Counted from the stretch's first letter, positions 17,967-28,100 are shown. The stretch is DNA of 64,000 bases from Synechococcus sp. WH 8016 (GCF_000230675.1 NZ_AGIK01000007.1:58606-122605), one strand, 5' to 3'. A program made the numbers and translations. Notes: generated by a model from the sequence alone, not told the origin.

Positions 17967-18134
17967 TTAGCTGACGGCTACGGACAGAGCCATGAGGGCG
18001 ATCACAAGCACTGCGCCGGAGATGATCAGCAGCCGAGAGCCGTTGCTGAGAGAGGCTCCGTCGCTGATCACTTCCATGCGAGGTTCCTTCGCGAAGGCGT
18101 TGAGGCGACCGCCATCTTCTTGTGTGACCTGCAT
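17967..18134 (-). CDS. ssl1498-family light-harvesting-like protein
   Basis: The 55-residue protein starts MQVTQEDGGRLNAFAKEP, which is the family signature (EDGGRLNxFAxEP), and ends with one membrane span (LLIISGAVLVIALMALSV). The family is related by name to high-light-inducible chlorophyll-binding proteins, but it lacks the ExxNxR chlorophyll-binding motif. A small thylakoid membrane role is likely and otherwise uncharacterised. ATG at 18134 is chosen over 18197 because the extra 21 residues are outside the family. It lies upstream of sqdB. Confidence 0.85.
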   Translation of the reverse strand: MQVTQEDGGRLNAFAKEPRMEVISDGASLSNGSRLLIISGAVLVIALMALSVAVS

Positions 18135-18291
18135 GGATTGAGCTGCAACTGAACGGGACCTTATGGAGTTGATGGTGGGTGCGCTTTGATTCGCCATGCT
18201 CCTTCATGGCCTGAGATGTGCTGTTACATCCAGGCGGTTTATGCGGCGCTGTACAAGGCGCTGTACGAGGCGGTGAGTGCATTGTGCGTGG

Positions 18292-19104
18292 CTAGCTGTT
18301 GATGCGTCCGCTGGTGGGGGAGCTCGGAGAGGCTTCGGCACGGGTTGGTAACCGGCCAGCCAGCAAGGATTGGCGTCCTGCCTGCACGGCAGAAGCCATC
18401 GCTTCTGCCATCAGGGGCGGTTGTCCCGCGAGGGCGATGGCGCTGTTGATGAGAACGGCATCGGCGCCCATCTCCATCGCTTGAGCTGCATCACTGGGCA
18501 CGCCGATTCCCGCATCAACCACCACCGGCACCTTGGCGCTCTCAATGATCAGGCGGATATTGGCGGCATTGCGCAAGCCCTGACCTGATCCGATGGGGGA
18601 TCCCAAAGGCATCACGGTGGCGCAGCCCACGTCTTCTAAACGCTTGGCCAAGAGGGGGTCGGCATTGATGTAGGGCAGCACGGTGAAGTTCTCCTTCACC
18701 AGCATTTCTGCTGCTTCCAAGGTTCCAAAGGGGTCGGGCAGTAAATGACGACTGTCTGGGATGACCTCCAATTTCACAAAATTGTTGTTTTCCTGACCCG
18801 CCAGCTTGGCGAGCTCCCTGCCAAGCCGGGCCACCCGCACGGCTTCTTCGGCGTTGGTGCACCCCGCCGTATTGGGAAGCATCCAGATGCGTGACCAGTC
18901 AATGGCTTCCATGAGGCCTGCATGCCCCTCAGCGACCGCCTGAACGCGCCGAACGGCAACCGTGACCATCTCACAGCCTGAGCGCTCCAGGCTGAGCTGC
19001 ATGGCCTCCAGGTTTGGGTATTTGCCTGTCCCGGTGATCAGTCTGCTGTTGAAGCTGCGCCCTCCGATATGGAGTGCTTCGTCGTGAGAGTGGGTCGGAT
19101 CCAT
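18292..19104 (-). CDS. thiG: Thiazole synthase
   Basis: The 270-residue TIM-barrel protein forms the thiazole phosphate of thiamine from DXP, dehydroglycine and ThiS thiocarboxylate. The Schiff-base lysine is Lys111 in FVKLEVIPD. Other signatures are [28 protein letters not shown] and [16 protein letters not shown] at 19104 is preferred; a start at 19182 would add 26 residues not seen in the family. The C-terminal tail after residue 255 is Ala/Ser/Pro-rich and probably disordered. Confidence 0.95.
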   Translation of the reverse strand: MDPTHSHDEALHIGGRSFNSRLITGTGKYPNLEAMQLSLERSGCEMVTVAVRRVQAVAEGHAGLMEAIDWSRIWMLPNTAGCTNAEEAVRVARLGRELAKLAGQENNNFVKLEVIPDSRHLLPDPFGTLEAAEMLVKENFTVLPYINADPLLAKRLEDVGCATVMPLGSPIGSGQGLRNAANIRLIIESAKVPVVVDAGIGVPSDAAQAMEMGADAVLINSAIALAGQPPLMAEAMASAVQAGRQSLLAGRLPTRAEASPSSPTSGRINS

Positions 19105-19197
19105 TGTGGTCAGTTGCGGTTTGGTTGGAGAACCGGATCGTGATGCGGTCAAGCAGGCCGCAACCGCCCTACCCTGCGCCAATCATCTATTGGTTGC

Positions 19198-19719
19198 ATG
19201 CCAGTTCCACCCGTCATAGACATACCGGTTGAGATTCAGGCACCGTTTGAGTCTTCCCAATCGTTTGATAGTTCACAACTAGCCATACCTCTTGAATTTG
19301 AGGGATCTGTTGAGAGTTTTGATCCTGTCGCGCGTGCTGCTGATCTCGCTGCAACCCTGCCACGCCAATGGTGCGGAAATTACACCTCCTTTGAGTCGAA
19401 TTCCACTGTGGATGTGGAATTAACCCTGACCCGCTTGAAGCCCATGGGGCAGATGGTGGATTTGCGTGGAGAGATGCGCATCGGCGCGATCTCTACGCCT
19501 GTTCAGGGCAATCTCAATGCGAAATCTGATCAGCTTGACCTTTTGCCCTTGTCTCCTGATCTCACCAATGACCTGGAAATTGGTGGAAGGTTTTTAGGGT
19601 TGCAAGCCTTTTCTTTGGCTGGGTGGGATGCTCCAAGACTGACGAACCCTGGAGGACGTCTGGACCTGTCGCGTAGCTGTGCTGTTTCAGAATCCGCGCC
19701 CATCCGGGCCCTTTGGTGA
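19198..19719 (+). CDS. Cyanobacterial protein of unknown function
   Basis: The 173-residue protein has a Ser/Phe/Glu-rich first 45 residues. A beta-rich domain follows, with LPRQWCGNYTSFESNSTVDV and later PMGQMVDLRGEMRIG. The WCGxYxSF pattern resembles a small cyanobacterial family I cannot name with confidence. No signal peptide or membrane span is seen. It is divergent from thiG and overlaps by 33 bp the 3' end of the TPR gene. Confidence 0.7.
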   Translation: MPVPPVIDIPVEIQAPFESSQSFDSSQLAIPLEFEGSVESFDPVARAADLAATLPRQWCGNYTSFESNSTVDVELTLTRLKPMGQMVDLRGEMRIGAISTPVQGNLNAKSDQLDLLPLSPDLTNDLEIGGRFLGLQAFSLAGWDAPRLTNPGGRLDLSRSCAVSESAPIRALW

Positions 19720-20262
19720 AGCTTTATTGGAGTTCTTCCCATTCGCGGCAGCGCGTTCCAAGCGATTTAACCGCTTACGCGCTGTTTTGTTTTTAGGGTC
19801 AAGAACAAGTGCTTGGCGATACAGCTCACAGGCTTCTTCGTTTTCTAGGAGTCTCTCTTGGGCAAAAGCGAGATTATTGATGGCCACTGGGTAATCCTCT
19901 TTGGCTCGGAGAGCTGCCTTGTAATGGCGTACGGCGGTCGTGAAATCCTTCTCTGCAGCTAAGGCATAGCCCAGAGCATTCTCAATCAGAGCGCGCGCTT
20001 CATCGGGCTCGTCATTGAGCCTTTTCACGGCCTGGCGCAAGGTCACAATCGCCTGCGGATACAGGCGCTTGCGCAATTGAACGGACGCCAGCTCATAGAG
20101 AGCGCCTGCGTCTTTGGAGGACGCAACCTTCTCTTGCTCCATCTTGAGCAAGCTTTGTTCGTCGCGGCGAACCCGTAAAAATTGGCGACCGCCGACAACA
20201 GCGACGATCGCCAAGAGGCCAATCAGGCCCAATAAATAGGTCTGAGGCAGCAAGGAATTCAT
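19687..20262 (-). CDS. Ycf37-like TPR protein, probable photosystem I assembly factor
   Basis: The 191-residue protein has an N-terminal membrane span (LLGLIGLLAIVAVVGG, residues 11 to 26), then about three TPR motifs between residues 50 and 160 (ALYELASVQLRKRLYPQAIV, AIENALGYALAAEKDF-like and AINNLAFAQERLLENEEACE repeats). The anchor plus three TPRs is the layout of Ycf37, which helps assemble or stabilise photosystem I in cyanobacteria. Other anchored TPR proteins cannot be excluded. It lies 36 bp downstream of rplT on the same strand. Confidence 0.75.
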   Translation of the reverse strand: MNSLLPQTYLLGLIGLLAIVAVVGGRQFLRVRRDEQSLLKMEQEKVASSKDAGALYELASVQLRKRLYPQAIVTLRQAVKRLNDEPDEARALIENALGYALAAEKDFTTAVRHYKAALRAKEDYPVAINNLAFAQERLLENEEACELYRQALVLDPKNKTARKRLNRLERAAANGKNSNKASPKGPDGRGF

Positions 20263-20298
20263 GTCAGACCCAAGAAACGTCCCGTCGGGGACTGATCA

Positions 20299-20646
20299 TT
20301 AACCCTGAGTGGCATTCACAACGTTGGCGAAACTCGCAGGATCGACAACAGCCATCTGGGCCAACATTTTGCGGTTGATCCGCACATCAGCTTTCTTGAG
20401 ACCGCCAATCAAACGGCTGTAGCTCACGCCATTCATGCGTGCTGCTGCATTGATCCGTGCAATCCAGAGACGGCGGAAATCACGCTTGCGACGACGACGG
20501 TCGCGGTAGGCATTGCAAAGCGCCTTCATGACGCGTTGATTTGCCGTACGGAAGAGTGTTCCGTTGCTGCCGCGGAAACCACGGGCTAAACGGAGGATTT
20601 TATTGCGGCGTTTACGGGCAACATTGCCTCTCTTGACGCGAGCCAT
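20299..20646 (-). CDS. rplT: 50S ribosomal protein L20
   Basis: The 115-residue protein starts [20 protein letters not shown] and contains [19 protein letters not shown], both diagnostic of L20. The very basic N-terminal arm contacts 23S rRNA early in 50S assembly. It is the second gene of the rpmI-rplT pair, 72 bp after rpmI. No L20-binding leader or pseudoknot was examined in detail. The length is normal. Confidence 0.98.
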   Translation of the reverse strand: MARVKRGNVARKRRNKILRLARGFRGSNGTLFRTANQRVMKALCNAYRDRRRRKRDFRRLWIARINAAARMNGVSYSRLIGGLKKADVRINRKMLAQMAVVDPASFANVVNATQG

Positions 20647-20718
20647 GAATCAGATGTGGAGAAGTTGAAGGAAGAATGTCCTGCGTGGATGACCACCTGG
20701 CAGGACTCAGGACTGAGC

Positions 20719-20916
20719 TCAGGCGTAGGGCATCATCAGCGTGACGCGTTCCTCGTCGGTGCGATCCACCACAGCCTTGGTCTTCAAATGACGCTTCTGT
20801 TTCGGCGATTTGTGATCGAGAAGGTGATTATGAAAGGCGCGGCGACGCATGAACTTGCCAGTGCCTGTTGCTTTGAACCGCTTGGCGGCTGCTTTGCGGG
20901 TCTTGAGCTTGGGCAT
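20719..20916 (-). CDS. rpmI: 50S ribosomal protein L35
   Basis: The 65-residue protein begins [20 protein letters not shown] and has the Arg/His/Lys-rich middle of L35. ATG at 20916 is the family start; an upstream Met at 20994 would add 26 unrelated residues and overlap the divergent gene. It is followed by rplT, the conserved bacterial order. infC is not adjacent. Confidence 0.97.
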   Translation of the reverse strand: MPKLKTRKAAAKRFKATGTGKFMRRRAFHNHLLDHKSPKQKRHLKTKAVVDRTDEERVTLMMPYA

Positions 20917-20992
20917 GGGTCTGGCTGCACGCGGCATAAGCGACAACCATAGAACGTTGCCTTCCTGAAAGCCAATCAATTCAAGCCGCGTC

Positions 20993-22606
20993 ATGCTGAA
21001 TCCAGTTGCAGCGGACGTGTTCTTGACTCCTCCCTTTGGCTGGCTGAAGCGCCGGGTCGTTGTTCCGTTGGCGTTGGTGAGTGCGATCGCTTGCAGCTGC
21101 CGCGCGCAAGAAGCGACGATCGAACCGGGCCCTCCTGCTGTTGTGACCCATCGATCGGTTCCTTTGCCGCCGAAAGCCCATGAAGCGCCCTTATGGGTGG
21201 CCCTGGACGATCACCTCGGCCGCGGCACCACCACGCAACGGTCCGGGCCTTTGCTCACCTTGAAGAGTGCTGGCGAGCAGTCCCTGCGCTTGCGGGATGG
21301 CTCTGGAGCTGAGGTTGCCGAGGGAAGGGCGCTGCGTCTCAGCTGGCGACTGGCTCCTCTGGCTGTTCCTGTGGAGGTGGCCCGCAAGATTGCCGGTCCC
21401 TACGCCAGTTTTGAATCAGCGGAACGGATTGCGAGCCGATGGCGTGATCAAGGCGTGCTCGCCCGTGTTGCCCATCCCAGCAACTGGGAGGTGTGGATAC
21501 CGATGGATGCTGAGCCTCTGGATGGGGTCCCTGTGCGGACCTTGATGCGCACGCTCACAACGGAGATGAAAGCCGTCTTGGAGGGCCCCTCGGGTGGTCG
21601 CACCCTCCAGGGTCCGCTGATGCTGGAGGCTCCGAACGGTCTGCTCTGGCAGGGAGGCGTTCTGCGCGGTCCGTTTCGTCTGCAGCCGGATGCCTATGGC
21701 AGTTGGACGTTGTTGGAACAAGTTCCGCTTGAGCGTTATTTAGAGGGGGTGGTTCCCCACGAAATTGGCGCTGGATCGCCGACGGCGGCGTTAGAGGCGC
21801 AGGCGGTCTTGGCGCGCACCTGGGCCTTGGCGAATAGTCATCGGTTTGCGATCGATGGCTATCACCTTTGCAGTGATACGCAGTGCCAGGTGTACAGCGA
21901 TCCCCGCCACGCCAGCGCTGCGGTGCGCCAGGCGATTCGTGCGACCTCTGGGCAGGTGTTGGCGTGGAACGGCGAGCCGATTCAAGCTTGGTATCACGCC
22001 AGTAACGGTGGGGTGATGGCTGGAGCAGAAGAGGCTTGGGCGATGGACTCCCTTCCTTACGTAAAGGCCCGTGCGGATGGATCAGCGGGATGGATCAAGG
22101 GCTTGGCGTTGCCGCTTAAGGACCCCACCTCTGTGAGTGGCTTGCTCTCTCGCGGCGATGGTGTCTATGGCAGGAATCACCCTCGTTTTCGTTGGTCGCG
22201 TATCTATAGCGCTGCCCAGGTTGCCCAGGCTCTACGGGCGGCTGGCCTGCCTGCTGGGGTCCCCAGTGCTCTCAACGTGCAGACGAGAGGAGCGAGTGGA
22301 CGGGTGCTGGCCCTTGACATCGAGATGACGGGGAACGGGGAGCCGGTGATGCTGCGGCTGGATGGCATCCGTCGCACCTTGCGCCGCCTCCCCAGCACCT
22401 TGTTTGTGATTGAGACCCTTGGGCCCGATCGATGGCGTTTTAAGGGTGGAGGATTTGGCCATGGAGTGGGCCTCTCGCAAGCCGGTGCCATTGATCTGGC
22501 GGCTCGAGGTTGGAGCTTTGAGCGGATTCTTAGCCACTACTACCCAGGAACAACATTGACCACGGTCCAACCGTCTTCTAGTTCCATACCCGGTAAGGCC
22601 CCTTAA
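20993..22606 (+). CDS. SpoIID/LytB-domain protein
   Basis: The 537-residue protein has an N-terminal signal or anchor ([14 protein letters not shown], about residues 22 to 35). A SPOR-like segment at about 130 to 175 follows ([20 protein letters not shown]). The SpoIID domain contains [30 protein letters not shown] and [12 protein letters not shown]. SpoIID cleaves peptidoglycan glycan strands at sites lacking stem peptides, so a role in periplasmic wall turnover is likely. It starts divergently from rpmI and is followed 6 bp later by a GT2 gene, hinting at a shared envelope role. Confidence 0.88.
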   Translation: MLNPVAADVFLTPPFGWLKRRVVVPLALVSAIACSCRAQEATIEPGPPAVVTHRSVPLPPKAHEAPLWVALDDHLGRGTTTQRSGPLLTLKSAGEQSLRLRDGSGAEVAEGRALRLSWRLAPLAVPVEVARKIAGPYASFESAERIASRWRDQGVLARVAHPSNWEVWIPMDAEPLDGVPVRTLMRTLTTEMKAVLEGPSGGRTLQGPLMLEAPNGLLWQGGVLRGPFRLQPDAYGSWTLLEQVPLERYLEGVVPHEIGAGSPTAALEAQAVLARTWALANSHRFAIDGYHLCSDTQCQVYSDPRHASAAVRQAIRATSGQVLAWNGEPIQAWYHASNGGVMAGAEEAWAMDSLPYVKARADGSAGWIKGLALPLKDPTSVSGLLSRGDGVYGRNHPRFRWSRIYSAAQVAQALRAAGLPAGVPSALNVQTRGASGRVLALDIEMTGNGEPVMLRLDGIRRTLRRLPSTLFVIETLGPDRWRFKGGGFGHGVGLSQAGAIDLAARGWSFERILSHYYPGTTLTTVQPSSSSIPGKAP

Positions 22607-22612
22607 AGTCCC

Positions 22613-24043
22613 ATGACTTCGAACGGTGACAGGGTGTTGGCCGCAGGGACAGGCGATCGCCGACGCGGCAAGACAGCCTTGTTTGTGGTGGCTTGTGGTT
22701 GCGCGGGAGCAGCACCCCATTGGCTCGATCCCTCCAGGAGTCTCATCCCTTCGCTCACGCTGGCGCTCGTGCTCGGTGGGTACTCCCTCAGCACGACGCT
22801 ACGAGGCTCTGATGAGAGCGCGAGTCCCGCGAGCAGCGAGCCTGCCACCGATGCCACCGATGCCACCGATGCCACCGATGGGGATGGGACCTCTCTCACG
22901 GAGACAGCCCTGGCTGCGGAGCCCGCGGTCGTCGAGAGCTTGGCCTCTTGGCCCAACGTGGACGTGGTGGTGGCGGCCAGGGATGAGGAAGCTGTGGTGG
23001 CTCGTCTCATGGAGCGCCTCGGAGCACTTCGCTATCCAGCTGACCAACTCACGACCTGGATCGTTGATGACGGCAGCGAAGACAAAACGCCAGATCTTCT
23101 GGATGAACTGAAGCCTCAATATCCCAACCTGAATGTGATTCGCAGGCAGCGCAATGCAGGCGGAGGCAAGTCAGGTGCGTTGAATGCGGCGTTGGCTCAA
23201 AGCAGTGGGGAGTGGATTCTCGTGCTGGATGCCGATGGTCAAATCAGTGACGACCAGCTCGAACGGTTGATTCCGATCGCCGTGATGGGTGATTGGTCTG
23301 GCGTGCAGATGCGCAAAGCGGTGACGAACGCCGATACCAACCTGCTGACGCGGGTCCAGGCCGTGGAGATGGCCTTTGATGCGCTGATTCAGCAGGGGCG
23401 CCTATTGGGGGGAGGGGTGTCTGAACTGCGAGGGAACGGGCAGTTGCTGCGGCGTGATGTGTTGGAAGCCTGCGGAGGATTCAATGAGGACACGGTCACG
23501 GACGACCTCGACCTGAGTTTTCGTTTTTTGCTCCAAGGTGCTCGCACAACCTTGCTTTGGAATCCACCGGTGCGAGAAGAGGCGGTGGAGACGATTTCGG
23601 CGCTTTGGAAGCAACGACAACGATGGGCAGAAGGAGGTTTGCAGCGCTTTTTTGATTACTGGCCGGGGCTGCTATCCAATCGCTTAACGGTTGGCCAGAG
23701 ACGTGACCTGGCTTGTTTTTTCTTGCTTCAGTACGCCCTGCCTGTGCTCTCCTTTGCCGATCTGGTCACCAGTGTGTTCACGCGATCCTCACCGGTGTAC
23801 TGGCCCTTGTCGATTGTGGCGTTTGGCGTGTCAGGCGTGGCGTATTGGAGGGGGTGCCGCCGCTTCAGTGAAGGCCCTGCCTTGCCTCAACCCAATCCGT
23901 TTTCGTTGCTGTTGGGAATTGCCTATCTGAGCCATTGGTTCTTTGTCATTCCCTGGGTCACGCTGCGAATGGCGGTGCTTCCCAAGCGCTTGGTCTGGGC
24001 AAAAACCACCCACCGTGGCCATGAGGAGACGGTCAAAGCCTGA
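22613..24043 (+). CDS. Membrane-associated family 2 glycosyltransferase
   Basis: The 476-residue protein has a hydrophobic N-terminus and a low-complexity linker. A GT-A domain follows with VDVVVAARDEEAVVARL, WIVDDGSEDKT, VLDADG (the DxD metal site), TVTDDLDLSFR and QRQRWAEGG (the QxxRW processive motif). At least three C-terminal membrane spans follow. Processive GT2 enzymes of this type make beta-linked polysaccharides or glycolipids; the product here is unknown. A 36-bp array of 9-bp repeats lies in the linker. The 3' end is 11 bp from the convergent dnaX. Confidence 0.9.
   Translation: MTSNGDRVLAAGTGDRRRGKTALFVVACGCAGAAPHWLDPSRSLIPSLTLALVLGGYSLSTTLRGSDESASPASSEPATDATDATDATDGDGTSLTETALAAEPAVVESLASWPNVDVVVAARDEEAVVARLMERLGALRYPADQLTTWIVDDGSEDKTPDLLDELKPQYPNLNVIRRQRNAGGGKSGALNAALAQSSGEWILVLDADGQISDDQLERLIPIAVMGDWSGVQMRKAVTNADTNLLTRVQAVEMAFDALIQQGRLLGGGVSELRGNGQLLRRDVLEACGGFNEDTVTDDLDLSFRFLLQGARTTLLWNPPVREEAVETISALWKQRQRWAEGGLQRFFDYWPGLLSNRLTVGQRRDLACFFLLQYALPVLSFADLVTSVFTRSSPVYWPLSIVAFGVSGVAYWRGCRRFSEGPALPQPNPFSLLLGIAYLSHWFFVIPWVTLRMAVLPKRLVWAKTTHRGHEETVKA
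22844..22879 (+). repeat. Four tandem copies of a 9-bp unit
   Basis: GCCACCGAT is repeated four times without interruption and encodes (Ala-Thr-Asp)x4 in the linker between the N-terminal membrane part and the catalytic domain of the GT2 gene. Because the unit is a multiple of three, gain or loss of copies would change linker length without breaking the frame. Confidence 0.9.
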
Positions 24044-24054
24044 GCGCTGATTCC

Positions 24055-26013
24055 TCAAACGTTTTCGTCATGGTCCAGTTCCACATCCAGGACCTGACCG
24101 TTAAAAAAGTCGGCAAAGCGCTTCACCTTTTCATCCATGATTGAAGGGGGATTCACGTCCGCAGGTGAAGGCGGGGTGGGCGAGCCCATGGATTGGGAAC
24201 CGGGCCCAGGGACCTCTGTTGAAAGGATGCTGGGAGCTGCTGAGCTTGCCGCTGTGGTTGTCGTTGAGGTTGCCGTTGACGATCTTGCCGGTGGTGAGCT
24301 GGTTGTGGCCTCTGCGACCGGAGTGATGGGCGGTGCTTGCACAGCTGGCATCACGACGGGCGATGGAGATGCTGGTGTTGGTTGAGACGGCTTTGGTTGA
24401 GGAGGGGTTGTTTGAGACGGTGTTGCTGGTGCGGCGGAGGGCGTCGAGGCCATCGGGGCTGCACCGCCATGGTTTTCCAAGACCAGTTGCCGATTCCCGC
24501 CAATCGAACGTTTGATCGCTTGTTCCAGCAAGCTGGCCCGGCTTTGCACCATGCCCATCCAATTTCCAGCCACCTGCACCACAGCGCGATGGGGATCGAG
24601 ACGGACGAGTTGCGCCTGCTGTGACAGCAGCATCCGGGTGGAGGGGAGCTCGAGACTGGCGAGAATCTGTTGCCACAGTTCAGGCAGATTGTGACTGTCA
24701 GGGGCTGGCTCTGGCTCTGATGGGGGCGCTGAGGCTGGCGTAGGAGCAGGCTCTGAGCTGACGACCGGTTGGGGGCTTGTATTGGGAAGACTGATGGGTG
24801 GTGCTGGTGCTTCAGTGGCTGGAGCTGTGCTGGCCACCGGAGGAGTGCTGACGACGGAAGTGCTGCTTGTTGGCCTGCTCACCGCCGCGGCAGTCGGGGC
24901 TTTGGTAATGGGGAGCTCGGCGTCAGCCAGGAGGCCTAGGAGCAACACTTCCAGCCACAGCCTTGGTTGCACGCTTTGACGCAGTTGCTGTTCGCTGCCC
25001 TTGAGTTGGGCTTGCCAATGCAGGAGTCGCTGCCGGCCTAGGCGTTGTGCGAGGGCAGGCAACTGCTCTCGAAATTGTGGGGAGACCCCGGTGAGCTCTG
25101 GACGGTCCGGGGCGACAGCCATCAACACCAGGTCGCGCAAAATGCCCGCCAACCCCTGCAGGACAGCCCCTGGATCCCGGCCACGATCCAGTAGGCGTCT
25201 GCTTGCCTCCAGCAGCGTGAGGGGTTCTCCCTCCGCCAGCGCTTCGGTCAGGTTGAGAAGCTCTTGCTCTGGCACGGCTCCCAACAGGTCCCAGACCGCA
25301 TCCGCCTTGATCGGTCCCGGCAGGAGGCTGAGCTGATCGAGAAGGCTTTCTGCGTCTCGTAGGCCTCCTTGGGCGCGCTGGGCCACCACATGCAGCGCCT
25401 CTGGTTGGATCGGAATCGACTCCTGTTCGGCAATCCAGGCCAGATGTTGATGCAAGGCCTCGAGGGGAATGCGCCTGAAGTCAAAGCGTTGGCAGCGACT
25501 CAGGATCGTGGGCAAGACGCGTTGGGGATCGGTCGTGGCCAACACGAACACCACCTGCGGTGGTGGCTCTTCCAGGGTTTTAAGCAGCGCATTAAACGCG
25601 GCTGTGGAGAGCATGTGGCACTCATCCACCACATACACCTTCCAGCGCGCTTGCACAGGGGCGAACCTGGAGCGTTCGATCAGATCGCGAATGTTGTCGA
25701 CACCGGTGTTGGAGGCGGCATCGATCTCGATCACATCGAGCGCCGTGCCACGCGCAATCGTTGTGCAGAGCTCACACGTCCCGCAGGGCTGGGGTGTTGG
25801 GCCGTCGTGGCTCAGACAGTTGAGTGAGCGCGCCAGGATCCTGGCGCTGGAGGTTTTGCCGGTTCCGCGTGGGCCGCTGAATAAGTAGGCCGGGGCAATG
25901 CGTCCGGAGGTGAGGGCATGGCCGAGTGTGGCGGCAATCGCCTCCTGGCCCACCAGCTGGTCAAAACGTTGAGGACGGTATTTGTGATGCAGCGGCTGAT
26001 AGGCCTGACTCAT
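24055..26013 (-). CDS. dnaX: DNA polymerase III subunit gamma/tau
   Basis: The 652-residue clamp-loader ATPase has Walker A GPRGTGKTS near residue 47 and a zinc module with cysteines in CLSHDGPTPQPCGTCELC. It also has Walker B VVDECHML and the sensor motif LSRCQRFDFRR. From about residue 365 to the end it is dominated by Pro/Ser/Thr/Ala linkers with one folded island (LPELWQQILASLELPSTRM). No intein interrupts the ATPase domain, unlike Synechocystis dnaX. I could not identify a convincing slippery site for a short gamma form. Confidence 0.96.
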   Translation of the reverse strand: MSQAYQPLHHKYRPQRFDQLVGQEAIAATLGHALTSGRIAPAYLFSGPRGTGKTSSARILARSLNCLSHDGPTPQPCGTCELCTTIARGTALDVIEIDAASNTGVDNIRDLIERSRFAPVQARWKVYVVDECHMLSTAAFNALLKTLEEPPPQVVFVLATTDPQRVLPTILSRCQRFDFRRIPLEALHQHLAWIAEQESIPIQPEALHVVAQRAQGGLRDAESLLDQLSLLPGPIKADAVWDLLGAVPEQELLNLTEALAEGEPLTLLEASRRLLDRGRDPGAVLQGLAGILRDLVLMAVAPDRPELTGVSPQFREQLPALAQRLGRQRLLHWQAQLKGSEQQLRQSVQPRLWLEVLLLGLLADAELPITKAPTAAAVSRPTSSTSVVSTPPVASTAPATEAPAPPISLPNTSPQPVVSSEPAPTPASAPPSEPEPAPDSHNLPELWQQILASLELPSTRMLLSQQAQLVRLDPHRAVVQVAGNWMGMVQSRASLLEQAIKRSIGGNRQLVLENHGGAAPMASTPSAAPATPSQTTPPQPKPSQPTPASPSPVVMPAVQAPPITPVAEATTSSPPARSSTATSTTTTAASSAAPSILSTEVPGPGSQSMGSPTPPSPADVNPPSIMDEKVKRFADFFNGQVLDVELDHDENV

Positions 26014-26036
26014 GCACTACCCGCAAGACGTTGAGG

Positions 26037-26732
26037 CTACTCAGCTTGATCGCTGATGGAAGGCCCATGTTGCTCGTTGAGCAAATCGCTAATCCGTTGT
26101 TCGAGTTCTTCCACGGCTGCGAGTTCATCGGCGAGGGTTTGGCCAGCTTTGAGGAGCCTTTGGCCCTGTCCTCCATAGCGATCGCTGGCGCCGTTGTTAG
26201 GGCCGCCGCGGATCCATCCCTCGGCTTGCTCAAGCGTGCCTTCTAGTTGGTTGAGCAAGCGTTGACGGAGCTTTTTCAACTGCACCAGGCCGCGGCGAGC
26301 ACGATCTCGGGATTGTTCATTCACCAACCCTCGCTTCAGGAGCAACCGGAGTCCGGTGAGCAGGGCTGCGGGCATGAGCTGGCCTATGGCCAAAGCCCCG
26401 AGGCTGGTGGTGTGCAGGAAGCTTTCCACTTGCCCGCTTTGATGCCGGCCTGTTTTGCACCAGCTAGCGAAATGCTCGCAGTTGTTGAACAGCAGGTTGT
26501 AACGCTGTTCGCCGATGCGGCTCATCGCTCGCCGCAGCGTGACGCCTGGTGGAGATGGATGCTCATGCTCGACAACGCTGGTCTCTAAGCCGCGTTTGAA
26601 CTCCTCCAACGGACTGCGCAGAATTTCTCGCCCTTCGAGGTAATGGGCGATGGTGCCATCGCCGAGATCGATGCCGTGATGCAGAAACAGACCATGCTGG
26701 CGCGGGACTGAGAGGTGGTCAGCGGCAGCCAT
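26037..26732 (-). CDS. LRAT-domain (NlpC/P60-like) protein
   Basis: The 231-residue protein has a permuted NlpC/P60 papain-like domain of the LRAT type. It shows His19 in HHGIDLGDG, His30 in IAHY, and Cys85 in NNCEHFASWC. These are the three positions used by lecithin:retinol acyltransferase-like enzymes for acyl or amide transfer. A hydrophobic stretch at about residues 109 to 127 may anchor it in a membrane, and the C-terminal 100 residues are charged helices. The substrate is unknown; lipid acyl transfer is inference. It lies between clpX and dnaX on the same strand, 12 bp from clpX. Confidence 0.85.
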   Translation of the reverse strand: MAAADHLSVPRQHGLFLHHGIDLGDGTIAHYLEGREILRSPLEEFKRGLETSVVEHEHPSPPGVTLRRAMSRIGEQRYNLLFNNCEHFASWCKTGRHQSGQVESFLHTTSLGALAIGQLMPAALLTGLRLLLKRGLVNEQSRDRARRGLVQLKKLRQRLLNQLEGTLEQAEGWIRGGPNNGASDRYGGQGQRLLKAGQTLADELAAVEELEQRISDLLNEQHGPSISDQAE

Positions 26733-26744
26733 TCAGGGTGACGT

Positions 26745-28100
26745 TCAAGCCGACTCTTTGTGTTGCTTGGTGCCGGGGAGGGGAAGAACTTTGCCACCGG
26801 TGTGTTCTTCGACCATGGCTTTGGTGATCGTGAAGGCAGTCACGGTTTGATCGGAGGGCAGCTCGTACATAAGGTCCAGCATCAACTCCTCCACGATCCC
26901 GCGCAGGGCGCGGGCACCCGTTTTGCGCCGGTGGGCTTCTTTGGCGATTGCCTCAACGGCCTGGGATTCGAAGTCCAGTTGCACGTTGTCCATGCTCAAG
27001 AGCGTGCTGAATTGCTTCACCAGGGCATCGCGTGGCTCGGTGAGGATCGATTCAAGTGCGTGCTCGTCAAGGGGTTCGAGCACAGCGTTCACCGGCATGC
27101 GGCCAATGAACTCGGGGATGAGGCCGTACTTAACCAGGTCATCGGGTTCGAGATGACGCAGCACCTGGGCCGCTTGGATATCGCGGGTGGCGCGGTTGCG
27201 ACCCCGACCATCATTCGGCACAAAGCCGATGGCATTGCGGCCCATGCGCTTCTGCACCACGTCATCCAGGCCGACGAAGGCTCCACCACAAATGAACAGG
27301 ATTTGGCTCGTATCGATTTGGATGCAGTCCTGGTAGGGATGCTTGCGTCCGCCTTGAGGGGGCACGTTGGCCACGGTGCCTTCCAGCATTTTCAGAAGGG
27401 CCTGTTGAACACCTTCCCCAGACACATCGCGCGTGATCGAGGGGTTTTCGCTTTTGCGAGCGATTTTGTCGATTTCATCGATGTAGATGATCCCTCGCTG
27501 GGCCTGCTCCACATCCATATCGGCTTTCTGCAGCAGCCTCAGCAGGATGTTTTCAACGTCTTCACCGACGTAGCCAGCCTCTGTGAGGGTTGTGGCATCG
27601 GCAACGGCAAAGGGCACATCTAGCATTTCTGCCAGGGTCTGGGCCAGCAGGGTTTTGCCGCAGCCGGTGGGGCCGATGAGCAGGATGTTGCTCTTATGCA
27701 GACGGGTGGCGGTTTGGGCGGCTTCGCCTTGCCCATCGCCCTGCCAGGCCAGGCGTTTGTAGTGGTTGTAGACGGCGACAGACATCACCTTTTTGGCCGC
27801 CTCCTGACCAACGACTTGTTCGTCGAGGAAGCCTTTGATCTCTTGGGGTTTGGGGATCGTGGCCAGGGTTGGAGCCGGTTTACTGGTTTTGCGCGTGCCG
27901 CCTGCAGCCGTTTTCTTAGAGGGTTCGGCGCCGTGGCGGGGATTGCCCTGGGCGTCGATCAGCTCTTCATCAAGAATCTCGTTGCAGAGATCGATGCATT
28001 CATCACAGATATAAACGCCAGGACCCGCGATTAGTTTGCGCACCTGCTCCTGGGACTTTCCGCAGAAAGAGCACTTCAGATGGGCGTCAAATTTGGCCAT
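26745..28100 (-). CDS. clpX: ATP-dependent Clp protease ATP-binding subunit ClpX
   Basis: The 451-residue AAA+ unfoldase feeds substrates to ClpP. The N-terminal zinc-binding domain has CSFCGK and CDECIDLC. The AAA+ core has Walker A GPTGCGKT, Walker [10 protein letters not shown], pore loop GYVG and the arginine-finger region. The IGF-type ClpP-docking loop appears as NAIGFVPND. Length and order are normal. It is downstream of clpP and tig on the same strand, the conserved tig-clpP-clpX arrangement. Confidence 0.98.
   Translation of the reverse strand: MAKFDAHLKCSFCGKSQEQVRKLIAGPGVYICDECIDLCNEILDEELIDAQGNPRHGAEPSKKTAAGGTRKTSKPAPTLATIPKPQEIKGFLDEQVVGQEAAKKVMSVAVYNHYKRLAWQGDGQGEAAQTATRLHKSNILLIGPTGCGKTLLAQTLAEMLDVPFAVADATTLTEAGYVGEDVENILLRLLQKADMDVEQAQRGIIYIDEIDKIARKSENPSITRDVSGEGVQQALLKMLEGTVANVPPQGGRKHPYQDCIQIDTSQILFICGGAFVGLDDVVQKRMGRNAIGFVPNDGRGRNRATRDIQAAQVLRHLEPDDLVKYGLIPEFIGRMPVNAVLEPLDEHALESILTEPRDALVKQFSTLLSMDNVQLDFESQAVEAIAKEAHRRKTGARALRGIVEELMLDLMYELPSDQTVTAFTITKAMVEEHTGGKVLPLPGTKQHKESA

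Noticed and set aside
18244..18275. Two near-identical GGCGCTGTAC copies between thiG and the ssl1498-type gene
   Set aside because: Only two short copies, no palindrome and no clear link to a promoter; likely chance.
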